Of a stretch of 64,000 bases of DNA, positions 8,645-17,227 are shown piece after piece; position 1 is the stretch's first letter; each line of letters starts with the position of its first letter. The translations under genes were made by a program, and so were the position numbers. The stretch is from Pseudomonas huaxiensis. GTDB taxonomy: Bacteria; Pseudomonadota; Gammaproteobacteria; Pseudomonadales; Pseudomonadaceae. The stretch is taken from NCBI RefSeq assembly GCF_003231275.1, contig NZ_QKVL01000002.1:62001-126000 (forward strand), read 5' to 3'. The notes below the pieces were generated by a model. That model saw nothing but the letters and a program-made list of their open reading frames with translations. It ran no database searches and was not told where the DNA came from.

Positions 8645-9661
8645 TTAACGCCAGCGACTGAACCTGCTCCACAGCCCGAGCAATGCATTCTCGACCGAGC
8701 CGCTGGCCGCCAGCCCAACCCGTTCCTGCAGACTTTTGCGCTCGGCATAGTGCAGGTGATACAGGTTAGAGTCACGCGCGCGCTCGCCGAGGTACTCATC
8801 ACTGGTCTTGAGTTCATCGACCAGTTGCTTGTTCAGCGCCGCCACGCCCAGCCAGACTTCGCCGGTGGCGACATCATCGATGTGCAACTGCGGGCGATAA
8901 CGCGACACGAAATCCTTGAACAACTGATGGGTGACGTCCAGGTCTTCCTGGAATTTCTCCCGCCCTTTCTCGGTGTTCTCGCCGAACACCGTCAGGGTGC
9001 GTTTGTACTCGCCGGCGGTGAGTACTTCGAAGTCGATATCGTGCTTCTTCAGCAGGCGGTTGACGTTGGGCAACTGCGCCACCACGCCGATGGAGCCCAG
9101 AATGGCGAATGGCGCACTGACGATGCGCTCGCCAATACAGGCCATCATGTAGCCGCCGCTGGCCGCGACCTTGTCGATACACACCGTGAGCGGCACGCCG
9201 GCCTGACGAATACGCGCCAACTGGGAGGCGGCCAGGCCGTAGCTGTGGACCATGCCGCCGCCGCTTTCAAGGCGCAGCACCACTTCGTCACGCGGCGTTG
9301 CCAGCGTCAGCAGGGCAGTGATTTCGTGGCGCAGGCTGTCGGTGGCCGAAGCCTTGATGTCGCCGTCAAAGTCCAGGACAAACACCCGCGGCTTGTCTTC
9401 CGGGGCTTTCTTCTGCTTCTTCAGCTCCTTGGCCTGCTGCTTGCGCAGGGCCTTGAGCTCGCTCTTTTCCAACAGGCCCGACTCCAGGCGCTCACGCAAG
9501 TCCTTGTAGAACTCATTGAGCCGAGTAACCTGCAAATGCCCGCCGGCCTTGCGCCGTCCCTTGCCGCGAAGACCGGCGATAGCCGACAACACAACCAGAA
9601 CCGCGATCACCAGGGTGGCGGTCTTGGCGAGAAAGCTTGCGTACTCTGCAAGAAACTCCAC
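8645..9661 (-). CDS. sohB: Inner-membrane serine protease SohB (S49 family)
   Basis: The 338-residue protein has one N-terminal membrane helix (about 8-30), a basic linker of Lys/Glu-rich coil (60-90), and an S49 signal-peptide-peptidase-like domain. The catalytic dyad is visible as Ser168 in KVAASGGYMMA and Lys220 in GEYKRTLT. It probably degrades membrane-released peptides on the periplasmic face. Translation starts at GTG (9661) with AGGAG six bases before it. The gene faces the histidine phosphatase operon across a 199-base divergent promoter region. Confidence 0.92.
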   Translation of the reverse strand: MEFLAEYASFLAKTATLVIAVLVVLSAIAGLRGKGRRKAGGHLQVTRLNEFYKDLRERLESGLLEKSELKALRKQQAKELKKQKKAPEDKPRVFVLDFDGDIKASATDSLRHEITALLTLATPRDEVVLRLESGGGMVHSYGLAASQLARIRQAGVPLTVCIDKVAASGGYMMACIGERIVSAPFAILGSIGVVAQLPNVNRLLKKHDIDFEVLTAGEYKRTLTVFGENTEKGREKFQEDLDVTHQLFKDFVSRYRPQLHIDDVATGEVWLGVAALNKQLVDELKTSDEYLGERARDSNLYHLHYAERKSLQERVGLAASGSVENALLGLWSRFSRWR

Positions 9662-9801
9662 GATAACTCCTTAGCTGACCTGCGCCGCGAGGGCGCGAAA
9701 ACGATAGTGAAGCATACCGACGCCGACAGGCCGTCGCCAGCGTAGGAAATTTCCAGCAACGCAGTTCAAACGCCCTTTTCAAACGCTTGTATGTTTTTTC
9801 G

Positions 9802-9830
9802 TTGACAGCCTGCCGGTGGCAACCTAACCT
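9802..9830 (+). promoter_or_regulatory. Sigma-70 promoter for the histidine phosphatase/SCP2 genes
   Basis: TTGACA (9802-9807), a 17-base spacer and TAACCT (9825-9830) match sigma-70 boxes and sit about 30 bases before the GTG start at 9861. Confidence 0.6.
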
Positions 9831-9860
9831 CGCCAAATCCAACTTACCCAGGCATACGAC

Positions 9861-10571
9861 GTGGGCAACATCTACCTGATTCGACATGGCCAGGCCTCAT
9901 TCGGTGCAGATGATTACGACGTGCTGTCCCCGGTCGGCACACGCCAGAGCAAAGTGCTCGGCGCTCACATGGCCGAGCTCGGGCTGAGCCTGGATCGCTG
10001 CCTGGCCGGCGACCTGCGCCGCCAACAAGACACCGCGAGCCTGGCGATGGCCAGCATGCAAGCAGACGGCGCCCTGGTGCCAACGCTTGAAACCGATGCC
10101 GCTTTCAACGAGTTCGACGCCGACGCGGTGATCCGCGCGCTGCTCCCCGGCCTTCTTCCGGATGAGCCCGAAGCCCTGCATGTACTGCGCAACGCCCGCG
10201 ATAACCGGGCCGAGTTCCAGCGCCTGTTCGCCCTGATCGTGCAGCGCTGGCATGGCGGACAACACGACAGCGACGGCCTGGAAAGCTGGGCCGGTTTCGT
10301 CCAGCGCACCGGCGAAGGTTTGCAGCGAGTGCTGGAGCAGGCCGCCAGCGGCGACAACATCGCGATCTTCACCTCCGGTGGCACCATTGCCGCCCTGCTT
10401 CACCGCGTCACCGGTATCAGCCCCAGCCAGGCTTTCGAGCTGAACTGGCAGATCATCAACACCTCGCTCAGCCAACTGAAGTTCCGTGGCAGCGAAGTGA
10501 CCCTGGCCTCCTTCAACAGCCAAGCCCACGTGCGGCTATTGAGGGTGCCGGAACTCGTCACCTACCGATGA
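9861..10571 (+). CDS. Histidine phosphatase (phosphoglycerate mutase-like) family protein
   Basis: The 236-residue protein carries the RHG catalytic motif at residues 8-10 (LIRHGQ) and a second conserved segment FTSGGTIAALL near 175, where the usual Gly-His is replaced by Ser-Gly-Gly. Members dephosphorylate small phosphometabolites. The substrate cannot be told from sequence. It starts with GTG (9861) and is followed after 56 bases by an SCP2 gene, which suggests a link to lipid or acyl-CoA metabolism. Confidence 0.82.
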   Translation: MGNIYLIRHGQASFGADDYDVLSPVGTRQSKVLGAHMAELGLSLDRCLAGDLRRQQDTASLAMASMQADGALVPTLETDAAFNEFDADAVIRALLPGLLPDEPEALHVLRNARDNRAEFQRLFALIVQRWHGGQHDSDGLESWAGFVQRTGEGLQRVLEQAASGDNIAIFTSGGTIAALLHRVTGISPSQAFELNWQIINTSLSQLKFRGSEVTLASFNSQAHVRLLRVPELVTYR

Positions 10572-10627
10572 ATTCCGGCTCACCGCGACCCCCTGCGTCG
10601 CTGAAATCACTTAATAAGGAAAACACC

Positions 10628-10945
10628 ATGAGCGATGTCGCCAAAGCCGTTGAAGCCATGAAAGCCAAATTCAACCCGGCTGCCGCTGCCGGCCTGGACC
10701 TGGTCTTCGGCTTCAACATCACCGATGAAGACAAGCACTACGCCCTGATCGTCAAGGATGGCACCTGCGAAATCCAGGAAGGCGAGAACGCCGACGCCAA
10801 CTGCACTCTGGTGCTGGACAGCGAAACCCTGAAAGGCATCGTCAGCGGCGAAACCGACGGCATGCAGGCCTTCATGGGCGGCAAGCTGCGCGTTGAAGGC
10901 GACATGATGCTGTCGATGAAGCTCAGCGAGCTGTTCCCGGCCTAA
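10628..10945 (+). CDS. SCP2 sterol-binding-fold protein
   Basis: A 105-residue protein made almost only of an SCP2 domain (Val-Phe-Gly-Phe-Asn strand, ADANCTLVLDSETL, GKLRVEGDMMLSMKLSELF). SCP2 folds bind acyl chains or acyl-CoA in a hydrophobic tunnel. ATG at 10628 has AAGGA upstream. It is probably cotranscribed with the phosphatase before it, and a strong terminator follows. Confidence 0.88.
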   Translation: MSDVAKAVEAMKAKFNPAAAAGLDLVFGFNITDEDKHYALIVKDGTCEIQEGENADANCTLVLDSETLKGIVSGETDGMQAFMGGKLRVEGDMMLSMKLSELFPA

Positions 10946-10968
10946 GCGTCACGCCCATGGCGAAAAAG

Positions 10969-11000
10969 AACCGAAGCCCTCACCCGCTTCGGTTTTTTTT
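10969..11000 (+). terminator. Rho-independent terminator after the SCP2 gene
   Basis: AACCGAAGC (10969-10977) pairs with GCTTCGGTT (10986-10994), followed by a run of eight T. Confidence 0.92.
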
Positions 11001-11138
11001 CGCCCGCGAATCAGACGACATCAGGTGCGTTGATCGACCGGCAACACCCACGCCAATAAGGCGCGGCGGCACTTGGCAGTCATCCGCGCGAGAATTAGAT
11101 TAGCCAATGTTCCATGGCTACCAAAATAAGGGAAAAGC

Positions 11139-12206
11139 ATGACGCTCACCGACCAGTCCACCCAGGTCCGCCCCGGCGAAGAACTCGATCCCGCCCTGAT
11201 CGATCCGTACCTGCAGGCGAACATCCCCGGCCTCAGCGGTGTTCCGACCATCAGCCAGTTCCCCGGCGGCGCCTCCAACCTGACCTATTTGGTGACCTAC
11301 CCGGAGCGCGAATTCGTGCTGCGCCGGCCGCCCTTTGGCCACAAGGCCAAATCGGCCCACGACATGGGTCGCGAGTTCCGCATCCTCAACCAGCTCAACG
11401 CCGGCTTCCCGTACTGCCCCAAGGCCTACGTACACTGCACCGATGAATCGCTGATCGGTGGCGAGTTCTACGTGATGGAGCGGGTCAAGGGCATCATCCT
11501 GCGCTCCGACCTGCCGCCGGAACTGGGCCTCGACGCTCAGCGCACCGAAGCGCTGTGCAAAAGCTTCATCGACCGCCTGGTGGAACTGCACCAGGTCGAT
11601 TACCACGCCTGCGGCCTGGCCGATCTGGGCAAGCCGGAAGGCTACGTGCAGCGCCAGATCGAAGGCTGGAACACCCGCTACGAAAAGGCCCTGACCCCCG
11701 ACGCGCCGCGCTGGGAAGCCGTGATCGCCTGGTTGCGCGAGAAGATGCCGGCGGACCATAACCGCCCGGGCATCATTCATAACGACTACCGCTTCGACAA
11801 CGTCATCCTCGACGCAGAAAACCCGATGCGCATCATTGGTGTGCTGGACTGGGAAATGACCACCATCGGCGACCCGCTGATGGACCTGGGCAACACCCTC
11901 GCGTACTGGATCGAAGCCGATGACCCGGCACCGGTGCAACTGATGCGCCGCCAACCGAGCAATGCCCCGGGCATGCTCACCCGCCGCCAGTTCGTCGACT
12001 ACTACGCCGAACGCGCGGGCATCGAAATCACCAACTTCGACTTCTACTACACCTATGGCCTGTTCCGCCTGGCCGGGATCGTCCAGCAGATCTACTACCG
12101 CTTCTACCACGGCCAGACCCAGGACAAACGCTTCGCCCAGTTCATCCACATGAACACGCTGCTGGAACACATGAGCCTGCAGGTCATCAAAGCGTCCAGC
12201 CTCTGA
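11139..12206 (+). CDS. Phosphotransferase family protein (ACAD10/11 kinase-like, APH fold)
   Basis: The 355-residue protein shows the aminoglycoside-phosphotransferase fold: a P-loop-like GGASNLTYLV near residue 45, catalytic HNDYRFDN near 215, and metal-binding DWE near 236. Bacterial relatives usually sit with acyl-CoA dehydrogenase or SDR genes, and the eukaryotic counterpart is the kinase domain of ACAD10/11, which phosphorylates 4-hydroxy-acyl-CoA. A role in hydroxy fatty acid breakdown is therefore likelier than antibiotic resistance. AAGGGA precedes the ATG. The SDR 22 bases downstream is probably in the same operon. Confidence 0.85.
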   Translation: MTLTDQSTQVRPGEELDPALIDPYLQANIPGLSGVPTISQFPGGASNLTYLVTYPEREFVLRRPPFGHKAKSAHDMGREFRILNQLNAGFPYCPKAYVHCTDESLIGGEFYVMERVKGIILRSDLPPELGLDAQRTEALCKSFIDRLVELHQVDYHACGLADLGKPEGYVQRQIEGWNTRYEKALTPDAPRWEAVIAWLREKMPADHNRPGIIHNDYRFDNVILDAENPMRIIGVLDWEMTTIGDPLMDLGNTLAYWIEADDPAPVQLMRRQPSNAPGMLTRRQFVDYYAERAGIEITNFDFYYTYGLFRLAGIVQQIYYRFYHGQTQDKRFAQFIHMNTLLEHMSLQVIKASSL

Positions 12207-12228
12207 CAACTACAACAAGGAACCGCCC

Positions 12229-12996
12229 ATGTCCAAGACCCAACTGTTCGACCTCGACGGCAAGATCGCCTTCGTCTCCGGCGCCAGCCGCGGCATCGGC
12301 GAGGCCATCGCCCACCTGCTGGCCCAGCAGGGCGCCCATGTGATCGTCTCCAGCCGCAAACTGGACGGCTGCCAGCATGTGGCTGACGCCATCATCGCCG
12401 CCGGCGGCAAAGCCACTGCCGTTGCCTGCCACATTGGCGAGATGGAGCAGATCGGCGCTGTGTTTGCCGGTATTCGCGAGCAGTTCGGTCGCCTGGACAT
12501 CCTGGTCAACAATGCCGCTACCAACCCGCAGTTCTGCAACGTGCTGGACACTGACCTCAGCGCCTTCCAGAAAACCGTGGACGTGAATATCCGCGGCTAC
12601 TTCTTCATGTCGGTGGAAGCCGGCAAGCTGATGCGCGAGAACGGCGGCGGCAGCATCATCAACGTCGCCTCGATCAACGGCGTCTCGCCGGGCGTGTTCC
12701 AGGGCATCTACTCGGTGACCAAGGCCGCCGTGATCAACATGACCAAGGTCTTCGCCAAGGAATGCGCACCGTTCGGCATTCGCTGCAACGCCCTGCTGCC
12801 GGGCCTGACCGACACCAAGTTCGCCTCGGCGCTGGTGAAGAACGAGGCCATCCTCAATACCGCGCTGCAACAGATCCCGCTCAAGCGCGTGGCCGATCCG
12901 AAAGAGATGGCGGGCGCGGTGCTGTATCTGGCCAGCGATGCGTCGAGCTACACCACGGGTGTGGCGTTGAATGTGGACGGTGGGTTCCTGTCCTGA
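12229..12996 (+). CDS. Short-chain dehydrogenase/reductase
   Basis: A 255-residue classical SDR: Rossmann SGASRGIGEA near 17, NNAA near 93, catalytic Ser (NVASING), YSVTK near 160 and the C-terminal DGGFLS. It uses NAD(P) to interconvert an alcohol and a ketone. It follows the phosphotransferase gene by 22 bases with AAGGAA as ribosome site, so both probably act on the same hydroxy-acyl substrate. The exact substrate is not readable. Confidence 0.88.
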   Translation: MSKTQLFDLDGKIAFVSGASRGIGEAIAHLLAQQGAHVIVSSRKLDGCQHVADAIIAAGGKATAVACHIGEMEQIGAVFAGIREQFGRLDILVNNAATNPQFCNVLDTDLSAFQKTVDVNIRGYFFMSVEAGKLMRENGGGSIINVASINGVSPGVFQGIYSVTKAAVINMTKVFAKECAPFGIRCNALLPGLTDTKFASALVKNEAILNTALQQIPLKRVADPKEMAGAVLYLASDASSYTTGVALNVDGGFLS

Positions 12997-13001
12997 TTCT
13001 T

Positions 13002-13048
13002 GGGCCTCATCGCTGGCTTGGTACCCCGACATGCCTGCGATGAGGCCC
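13002..13048. repeat. Inverted repeat/hairpin after the SDR gene
   Basis: GGGCCTCATCGC (13002-13013) pairs with GCGATGAGGCCC (13037-13048) around a 23-base loop. The arms carry the GATGAGGCC end common to REP-like elements in these genomes. It may also stop transcription after the SDR gene. Confidence 0.6.
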
Positions 13049-13138
13049 TCAACCCAACACAAAACCTGACGACAGCGGTAACATACAGCCCTTCCGGCGA
13101 GCCCATTCCCGCCAGCCCCTGTCGCTCAAGAAATTCCC

Positions 13139-13918
13139 ATGCCTTTCGAACTCAGCGTTGACCTCACCACCCTCGCCATTCTCGCCGCCGTAGCCTTCGT
13201 TGCCGGTTTCATCGATGCCATCGCCGGCGGGGGCGGCCTGCTGACCACGCCCGCCCTGCTCACCGCTGGCATGCCGCCGCACCTGGTCCTGGGCACCAAC
13301 AAACTCAGTTCCACGTTCGGCTCGGCCACCGCCGGCTTCACTTACTACCGGCGCAAGCTGTTCCATCCGGCGCAATGGAAGCATGCCTTGGTGGGCACCC
13401 TGGTCGGTGCACTGATCGGCGCGGTCATCGCCCACTACTTGCCAGCAGAATGGCTGAACAAGATGCTGCCGGTGGTGGTCTTCGCCTGCGGCGTTTATCT
13501 GCTGTTCGGCGGCACACCGAAGGCGCCACTGGACGCCGATGCCCCCATCAAGAAGAAATGGCAGTTCCCGCAGGGCTTCACCCTCGGTTTCTATGACGGC
13601 GTCGCGGGCCCCGGTACCGGCGCCTTCTGGACCGTCAGCACGCTGCTGATCTACCCCATCGACCTGGTCAAGGCCAGCGGCGTGGCGCGCAGCATGAACT
13701 TCGTCAGCAACGCGGCGGCGCTGTCGGTGTTCATCTTCTCGGGTCAGGTGGATTGGCTGGTGGGGCTGTCGATGGGCTCGGCGTTGATGGTCGGCGCCTT
13801 CTTCGGTGCCCGAACCGCCATCAGCGGCGGTTCGAAGTTCATTCGCCCGGTGTTCATCACTGTGGTGCTGGCGCTGACCGTGCGCCTAGCGTGGCAGCAC
13901 TGGTTCGGCCAGGCCTAA
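13139..13918 (+). CDS. TSUP family (TauE/SafE) membrane permease
   Basis: The 259-residue inner-membrane protein has about eight helices and the two duplicated TSUP motifs: [19 protein letters not shown] near residue 23 and [15 protein letters not shown] near 150. The family exports or imports organosulfur anions such as sulfite or sulfoacetate; the substrate is unknown here. Its last 33 bases overlap the convergent nudC gene. Confidence 0.88.
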   Translation: MPFELSVDLTTLAILAAVAFVAGFIDAIAGGGGLLTTPALLTAGMPPHLVLGTNKLSSTFGSATAGFTYYRRKLFHPAQWKHALVGTLVGALIGAVIAHYLPAEWLNKMLPVVVFACGVYLLFGGTPKAPLDADAPIKKKWQFPQGFTLGFYDGVAGPGTGAFWTVSTLLIYPIDLVKASGVARSMNFVSNAAALSVFIFSGQVDWLVGLSMGSALMVGAFFGARTAISGGSKFIRPVFITVVLALTVRLAWQHWFGQA

Positions 13919-14716
13919 GCGCCGCGCCACATAGAGGTCGATCAGGTAGCGGGCGATGGAGCGCCCGGCCGGCAGTGGCGGCAGCGCATCGATGCGGAAC
14001 CACTGGGCGTCCTCGATCTCGTCCGGCTGCATGACAATCTCGCCACCTGCGTACTCGGCATGGAAGCCCAACATCATCGAGTGCGGGAACGGCCAGCACT
14101 GGCTGCCGACGTACTGGATGTTCTGCACCTCGATCGCCACTTCCTCGCGCACCTCGCGCACCAGACAATCCTCCGCCGACTCGCCCGGCTCGGCAAAGCC
14201 GGCCAGGGTGCTGTAGACGCCGGTGACGAAGCGCGGCGAACGCGCCAGGAGGATTTCGTCGCCACGGGTGACAAGCACGATCATGCTCGGAGAAATCCGC
14301 GGGTAGCTGCGCAGGTCACAGGGCTGGCAGTACATCGCCCGCTCCAGCGGCACCTGGGTCATGGTCTGACCGCAACTGCCGCAGAAGCGGTGCTCGCGGG
14401 CCCAGGTGGAAATCTGCGCGGCATAGCCAAGGATCTTGTAGGTATCGAAGTCGCCGTCCAGCATGAACTGACGCAGCCCCTGCCAGCCGCACCCGGGCAA
14501 CGCCTGGGTGCCGTGCAACTCGATCAGGTAGACCGGCTGGCCATCGTAATGACCAATGCCGTGTTCGAAGCGGATATCCAGCTCCTGGCGTTTGAGCCAG
14601 TCGCGGGGGAACAGCGCGCCGTTGGCGTCCAGCATGAATCCTTCGGCGCTGCGCACGACCGCCAGGCCGCCATTGAGAGTCGTATCCAGTACCGCTGTGG
14701 TCCAACGCGCTGACAT
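13886..14716 (-). CDS. nudC: NAD pyrophosphatase / mRNA deNADding enzyme NudC
   Basis: The 276-residue protein has a zinc ribbon (Cys112, Cys115, Cys130, Cys133), then a Nudix box starting at Gly173 with Glu179 and the REVREE core at 187-192, and an NADH-type specificity motif SQCWPFPHS at 205-213. NudC hydrolyses NADH to NMNH and AMP and removes NAD caps from RNA. The usual SQPWPFPxS has Cys in place of the first Pro. The gene overlaps the TSUP gene end tail to tail. Confidence 0.93.
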   Translation of the reverse strand: MSARWTTAVLDTTLNGGLAVVRSAEGFMLDANGALFPRDWLKRQELDIRFEHGIGHYDGQPVYLIELHGTQALPGCGWQGLRQFMLDGDFDTYKILGYAAQISTWAREHRFCGSCGQTMTQVPLERAMYCQPCDLRSYPRISPSMIVLVTRGDEILLARSPRFVTGVYSTLAGFAEPGESAEDCLVREVREEVAIEVQNIQYVGSQCWPFPHSMMLGFHAEYAGGEIVMQPDEIEDAQWFRIDALPPLPAGRSIARYLIDLYVARRLGLAEPVLPR

Positions 14717-14747
14717 GTTCCCTTTCCTTAGCGGGTCGCCGCCCTGC

Positions 14748-15560
14748 TCAGTCGGCGAACTCCGGCTTCTGTTTGCTCATGTGGGCGGCCACGGCTACCC
14801 GCAGGTCGGTGGATTGCAGCATGGCGGCGTTCCAGGTGGCGATGTACTCGAGCCCGTCGTCGATCCGGTGATCGCGCATGTAGCTGAGCATCTCCTTGGT
14901 GCCGGCCACGGCAATCGGGGATTTTCCCGCAATTTCCGTGGCAATGGCAAAGACTCCGTCAAGCAGGCTGCCGTGATCGTCGAACGTACGGTTGACCAGG
15001 CCGATGCGCAACGCCTCTTCGGCGTCGATGGTGCGCCCGGTGTAGGCCAGTTCGCGCACCAGGCCATCGCTGATGATCCGCGGCAAACGTTGCAGGGTAC
15101 CGACGTCGGCGGCCATGCCCATGTCGATTTCCTTGATCGAGAACTGGGCATCGCTGGCGGCATAGCGCATGTCACAGGCGGCGATCAGGTCGATGGCGCC
15201 GCCGATGCAGTAGCCCTGGATCGCCGCCAGCACCGGCTTGCGACAGTTGTCGACGGCGTTGAAGGAGGCTTGCATCTGCAGGATCTTGCGGCGCAACAGA
15301 CGGGCGTTGCGGCCGACGTCCTTGCCCAGCTCGTTGGCCACCGAGGCCAGCAGCATCAGGTCGATACCCGAAGAAAAGTGCTTGCCGGCGCCGCTGATAA
15401 CCACCACACGCACCGCATCGGTCTCATCGATCCACTGAAAGATGTCGACGATCTCGCTCCAGAACGCGGCGTTCATGGCGTTGATCTTTTCCGGACGGTT
15501 GATCTGGACGTGGGCGATGTTGTTCGACAGCTCGACCTTGAACGCGGTGTAGTCGGTCAC
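14748..15560 (-). CDS. Crotonase-fold delta(3,5)-delta(2,4)-dienoyl-CoA isomerase
   Basis: A 270-residue crotonase with the oxyanion-hole region HFSSGIDL (61-68) and YCIGGAIDL (117-125). Asp124, Glu144 and Asp152 have the same spacing (20 and 8 residues) as the catalytic Asp176/Glu196/Asp204 of mammalian ECH1, and the surrounding [10 protein letters not shown] is the ECH1 signature. It is therefore better called dienoyl-CoA isomerase, used for odd-numbered double bonds in beta-oxidation, than enoyl-CoA hydratase. It lies 31 bases upstream of nudC on the same strand. Confidence 0.85.
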   Translation of the reverse strand: MTDYTAFKVELSNNIAHVQINRPEKINAMNAAFWSEIVDIFQWIDETDAVRVVVISGAGKHFSSGIDLMLLASVANELGKDVGRNARLLRRKILQMQASFNAVDNCRKPVLAAIQGYCIGGAIDLIAACDMRYAASDAQFSIKEIDMGMAADVGTLQRLPRIISDGLVRELAYTGRTIDAEEALRIGLVNRTFDDHGSLLDGVFAIATEIAGKSPIAVAGTKEMLSYMRDHRIDDGLEYIATWNAAMLQSTDLRVAVAAHMSKQKPEFAD

Positions 15561-15724
15561 GGCGACGCTCCTTGAGCAGCAGAGTAGGAAAGAGAAGCAG
15601 GAAAGCTCGGACTATATCCCAACCGCCAGGCCGCACTTGTGCCAAAAGCGGGACTTCATACCTTGATCTTGCAAAGCGCTTGCGGCACCGTGCGCAGGTC
15701 TTTGAATTATCAGGAAACATCTTC

Positions 15725-17227
15725 ATGCCCCGCTCCCTTGCCGGCGCCCTGGCCCGCAACTTCCTCGGCCAATCGCCGCGCTGGTACAAGGCCACCCTCT
15801 GCCTGTTCCTGCTGCTCAATCCGCTACTGCTGTTCACCCTCGGCCCGGTGATCACCGGCTGGGTTCTGGTGGTGCAGTTCATCTTCACCCTGGGCATGGC
15901 GCTCAAATGCTACCCGCTGATGCCCGGCGGCCTGCTGCTGGTCGAAGCCCTGTTGCTGGGGATGACCACCCCACAGGCGTTGTACGAAGAACTGCAGCAC
16001 AACTTCCCGGTGATCCTGCTGCTGATGTTCATGGTGGCGGGGATCTTCTTCATGAAGGACCTGTTGCTGTTCGCATTCTCACGTATTTTGTTAGGAATAA
16101 AGTCCAAGCCACTGTTGGCACTGACTTTTTGTTTTCTCTCTGCTTTCCTGTCCGCCTTCCTTGATGCACTGACCGTGACCGCCGTGATCATCAGCGCCGC
16201 CGTCGGTTTTTACGCCGTGTATCACCGCGTGACCTCCGGCAGTAACCCGCGAGGCGATGCGCAGATCGATAGTGATCAGCAGATTCCCGAACTGGCCCGC
16301 GAAGACCTGCAGCAGTTCCGCGCTTTCCTGCGCAGCCTGTTGATGCATGGTGCTGTGGGCACCGCGCTGGGTGGCGTGTGTACGCTGGTGGGCGAGCCGC
16401 AGAACCTGTTGATCGGCCATGAGCTGGGCTGGCATTTCCAGGACTTCTTCTTCAAGGTCGCGCCGGTGTCTCTACCGGTGCTGGTGGCGGGCCTGGTGAC
16501 CTGCGTGCTGCTGGAGAAGCTGCGCTGGTTCGGCTACGGCACCCTGCTGCCGGACCGCGTGCGCCAGGTGCTCGCCGCCTACGCCGCCGAAGACGATGCC
16601 CAACGCACCGCCCAGCAACGCGCCGCCCTGCTGGTGCAGGGGATTGCCGCGCTGATCCTGATCGTCTGCCTGGGGCTGCACATTGCCGAAGTGGGCCTGA
16701 TCGGCCTGCTGGTGATCGTGCTGATCACCTCGTTCACCGGTATCACCGACGAGCACCGCCTGGGCCGGGCGTTCCAGGACGCCATGCCGTTCACCTCGCT
16801 GCTGGTGGTGTTCTTCGCCGTGGTCGCGGTGATTCATCAGCAGGCGCTGTTCACACCGCTGATCCAGGCGGTGCTGGCGCTGCCGGCGGAGCAGCAGCCG
16901 GGCATGCTGTTCATCGCCAACGGCCTGCTCTCGGCCATCAGCGACAACGTGTTCGTCGCCACCATCTACATCACCGAGGTCAAGCAGGCGTTCCTCGACG
17001 GCGCCATGAGCCGCGAGCACTTCGAGACCCTGGCCGTGGCGATCAACACTGGCACCAACCTGCCCAGCGTGGCCACGCCGAACGGCCAAGCAGCGTTCCT
17101 GTTCCTGCTGACCTCGGCGATTGCGCCGCTGATCCGGCTGTCTTACGGACGGATGGTATGGATGGCGCTGCCCTATACCGTTGTCATGGGCGGATTGGGC
17201 TGGTGGGCTGTGACCTACTGGTTGTGA
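15725..17227 (+). CDS. nhaB: Na+/H+ antiporter NhaB
   Basis: A 500-residue polytopic inner-membrane protein with the NhaB sequence throughout, for example [19 protein letters not shown] near 140 and [19 protein letters not shown] near 410. It expels sodium in exchange for protons. The ATG at 15725 has AGGAAA 10 bases upstream and gives the normal family length. Codons around 16070-16160 are unusually AT-rich and include TTA. The end overlaps the convergent helicase gene by 44 bases. Confidence 0.94.
   Translation: MPRSLAGALARNFLGQSPRWYKATLCLFLLLNPLLLFTLGPVITGWVLVVQFIFTLGMALKCYPLMPGGLLLVEALLLGMTTPQALYEELQHNFPVILLLMFMVAGIFFMKDLLLFAFSRILLGIKSKPLLALTFCFLSAFLSAFLDALTVTAVIISAAVGFYAVYHRVTSGSNPRGDAQIDSDQQIPELAREDLQQFRAFLRSLLMHGAVGTALGGVCTLVGEPQNLLIGHELGWHFQDFFFKVAPVSLPVLVAGLVTCVLLEKLRWFGYGTLLPDRVRQVLAAYAAEDDAQRTAQQRAALLVQGIAALILIVCLGLHIAEVGLIGLLVIVLITSFTGITDEHRLGRAFQDAMPFTSLLVVFFAVVAVIHQQALFTPLIQAVLALPAEQQPGMLFIANGLLSAISDNVFVATIYITEVKQAFLDGAMSREHFETLAVAINTGTNLPSVATPNGQAAFLFLLTSAIAPLIRLSYGRMVWMALPYTVVMGGLGWWAVTYWL

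Noticed and set aside
11139..12206. Aminoglycoside resistance kinase
   Set aside because: The fold is APH-like, but the neighbours (SDR, SCP2) and the sequence type point to the ACAD10/11 acyl-CoA-linked group.
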